Assembly: GCA_964019135.1 (NCBI GenBank)
Contig: OZ025256.1
Span: 22,389,911 to 22,453,910, forward strand
DNA from: Arenicola marina
Lineage: Eukaryota > Annelida > Polychaeta > Arenicolidae
Reading direction: 5' to 3'
DNA length: 64,000 nucleotides
Shown: one piece after another, positions 61,501 through 64,000 of the stretch
How positions within the stretch are numbered: position 1 is the first letter of the stretch
Layout of the letters: the number at the start of each line of letters is the position of its first letter
Translations under genes and position numbers: made by a program
Notes under the pieces: generated by a model
Database searches by the model: none
What the model was told of the DNA's origin: nothing
Seen by the model: the letters and a program-made list of their open reading frames with translations, nothing else

Positions 61501-64000
61501 GCCAGGCACTGGGAGCCACACGGCGACTCGTGACGTCATACAGCTCTCACACCGTCAGCCAGGCACTGGGAGCCACACGGCGACCCTTGACGTCATAAAA
61601 GCTCTCGCACCGTCAGCCTGGCACTGGGAGTCACACGGCGACCCGTGACGTCATACAGCTCTCACACCGTCAGCCAGGCACTGGGAGCCACACGGCGACT
61701 CTCGACGTCATACAGCTCTCGCACCGTCAGCCAGACACTGGGAGCCACACCGCGACCCGTGACGTCATGCAGCTGTCACACAGTCCCCATCAGCCAGGCA
61801 CTGGGAGCCACACCGCGACCCGTGACATCATACAGCTCGCGCACCGTCAGCCAGGCACTGGGAGCCACACCGCGACCCGTGATGTCATACAGCTCTCACA
61901 TCGTCAGCCAGGCACTGAGAGCCACACCGCGACCCGTGACGTCATACAGCTCTCGCACCGTCAGCCAGGCACTGGGAGCCACACCGCAACCCGTGACGTC
62001 ATGCAGCTCTCACACCGTTCCCATCAGCCAGGCACCGGGACCCACACCGCGACCCGTGACGTCATACAGCTCTCACACCGTCCCCATCAGCCAGGCACTG
62101 GGGCCCACACCGCGACCCGTGACGTCATACAGCTCTCACACCGTCAGCCAGGCACTGGGAGCCACACCGCGACCCGTGACGTCATACAGCTCTCACACCG
62201 TCAGCCAGGTACTGAGAGCCACACCGCGACCCGTGACGTCATACAGCTCTCGCACCGTCAGCCAGGCACTGGGAGCCACACCGCGACCCGTGACGTCATG
62301 CAGCTCTCACACCGTCCCCATCAGCCAGGCACTGGGACCCACACCGCAACCCGTGACGTCATACAGCTCTCACACCGTCAGCCAGGCACTGGGAGCCACA
62401 CCGCGACCCGTGACGTCATACAGCTCTCGCACCGTCAGCCAGGCACTGAGAGCCACACCGCGACCCGTGACGTCATACAGCTGTCACACCGTCCCCATCA
62501 GCCAGGCACTGGGAGCCACACCGCGACCCGTGACGTCATACAGCTAACACACCGTCAGCCAGGCACTGGGACCCACACCGCGACCCGTGACGTCATACAA
62601 CTCTCACACCGTCAGCCAGGCACTGGAAGCCACACCGCGACCCGTGACGTCATGCGGCTCTCACACCGTCCCCATCAGCCAGGCACTGGGAGCCACACCG
62701 TGACCCGTGACGTCATGCAGCTCTCACACCGTCAGCCAGGCACTGGGAGCCACACAGTAACCCGTGACGTCAAACAGCTCTCGCACCGTCAGCCAGGCAC
62801 TGGGAGCCACACCGCGACCCGTGACGTCATACAGCTCTCACACCGTCAGCCAGGCACTGGGAGCCACACCGCGACCCGTGACGTCATACAGCTCTCACAC
62901 CGTCTCTATCAGCCAGGCACTGGGAGCCACACCGCGACCCGTGACGTCATACAGCTCTCACACCATCAGCCAGGCACGGAGAGCCACACCGCGACCCGTG
63001 ACGTCATACAGCTGTCACACCGTCCCCATCAGCCAGGCACTGGGAGCCACACCGCGACCCGTGACGTCATACAGCTCTCACACCGTCAGCCAGGCACTAG
63101 GAGCCACACCGCGACCCGTGACGTCATACAGCTCTCACACCGTCCCCATCAGCCAGGCACTGGGAGCCACACCGCGACCCGTGACGTCATACAGCTCTCA
63201 CACCGTCAGCCAGGCACTAGGAGCCACACCGCGACCCGTGACGTCATACATCTCTCACACCATCAGCCAGGCACTGGGAGCCACACCGCGACCCGTGACG
63301 TCATACCACTCTCACACCGTCCCCATCAGCCAGGCACTGGGAGCCACACCGCGACCCGTGACGTCATACAGCTCTCACACCGTCAGCCAGGCACTGGGAC
63401 CCACACCGCGACCCGTGACGTCATACAACTCTCACACCGTCAGCCAGGCACTGGAAGCCACACCGCGACCCGTGACGTCATGCGGCTCTCACACCGTCCC
63501 CATCAGCCAGGCACTGGGAGCCACACCGTGACCCGTGACGTCATACAGCTCTCACACCGTCAGCCAGGCACTGGGAGCCACACAGTAACCCGTGACGTCA
63601 AACAGCTCTCGCACCGTCAGCCAGGCACTGGGAGCCACACCGCGACCCGTGACGTCATACAGCTCTCACACCGTCAGCCAGGCACTGGGAGCCACACCGC
63701 GACCCGTGACGTCATACGGCTCTCACACCGTCAGCCAGGCACTGGTAGCCACACCGCGACCCGTGACGTCATACAGCTCTCACACCGTCTCTATCAGCCA
63801 GGCACTGGGAGCCACACCGCGACCCGTGACGTCATACAGCTCTCACACCATCAGCCAGGCGCGGAGAGCCACACCGCGACCCGTGACGTCATACAGCTGT
63901 CACACCGTCCCCATCAGCCAGGCACTGGGAGCCACACCGCGACCCGTGACGTCATACAGCTCTCACACCGTCAGCCAGGCACTAGGAGCCACACCGCGAC

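Larger units (their letters stand above)
34004..64000 (+). repeat. Array B: 57/63-bp CpG-rich minisatellite with a CRE per unit
   Basis: The unit begins GTGACGTCATACAGCTCTCA, continues CACCGTCAGCCAGGCACTGG and ends GAGCCACACCGCGACCC (57 bp). A longer class has six more bases (CACCGTCCCCATCAGCC for CACCGTCAGCC), giving 63 bp. Length implies between about 476 and 526 units, and the array runs off the window end. Composition is 65 percent GC with five CpG per 57-bp unit. Nearly every unit has the 8-bp palindrome TGACGTCA, the consensus full CRE bound by CREB/ATF bZIP dimers. Because 57 and 63 are multiples of three, two plus frames and at least one minus frame stay open for long stretches (2296 codons at 51196-58086). 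Openness in several frames and the lack of any unique domain argue against coding. Units with a 1-bp deletion (GCCACAGGCG, near 34942, 35930, 37797 and 39836) shift the frame. The first unit at 34004 is diverged (CCCCGAACC), as expected at an array edge. Confidence 0.98.

Noticed and set aside
2465-64000. CRISPR arrays
   Set aside because: The repeats are contiguous, with no unique spacers, and the sequence context is eukaryotic.
34004-64000. A centromeric CENP-B-box satellite
   Set aside because: The unit contains no sequence fitting the CENP-B box pattern, and nothing else in the window points to a centromere.

Overview
The window looks like repeat-rich, gene-poor DNA from a metazoan, probably an invertebrate. 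The evidence is decayed non-LTR retrotransposons of two types (a CR1/Jockey-like APE-endonuclease LINE and a Tx1/L1-like LINE tail with a zf-RVT knuckle), AT-rich spacers without operon structure, and two very large tandem arrays. The species cannot be named from what is visible. I find no host protein-coding gene, tRNA or rRNA that I can support. The long open frames in the window are by-products of the tandem repeats.

Layout: 1-2464 is a mixed left flank with simple repeats and a minus-strand LINE tail (966-1544). 2465-29598 is array A, a 26-bp minisatellite of 1043 full monomers plus a partial one. Its first and last monomers sit in exactly the same 26-bp phase, and it is built of nested near-identical blocks whose offsets are whole numbers of monomers (63, 114, 177, 240, 417). 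29599-34003 is a non-array island. It holds a spacer with a triple CACGTG repeat (29976-30008), a broken LINE (30297-33484), C-rich tracts and a degenerate short-repeat segment. 34004-64000 is array B, a GC- and CpG-rich minisatellite with 57-bp and 63-bp units that runs off the end of the window. Nearly every unit carries TGACGTCA, the full palindromic cAMP-response element, so roughly 500 such sites lie in 30 kb.

The parts are linked by history more than by function. A 257-bp piece of array B, in inverse orientation, interrupts the LINE between its endonuclease and reverse-transcriptase parts. The same LINE also carries a 70-bp retroposed tail flanked by an 11-bp target-site duplication. 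Both arrays show large-scale recent duplication with very few differences between copies. The most unusual observation is the CRE array: a dense, CpG-rich field of bZIP (CREB/ATF) sites that could act as a protein sink or a chromatin boundary, or could be a fortuitous property of the monomer.
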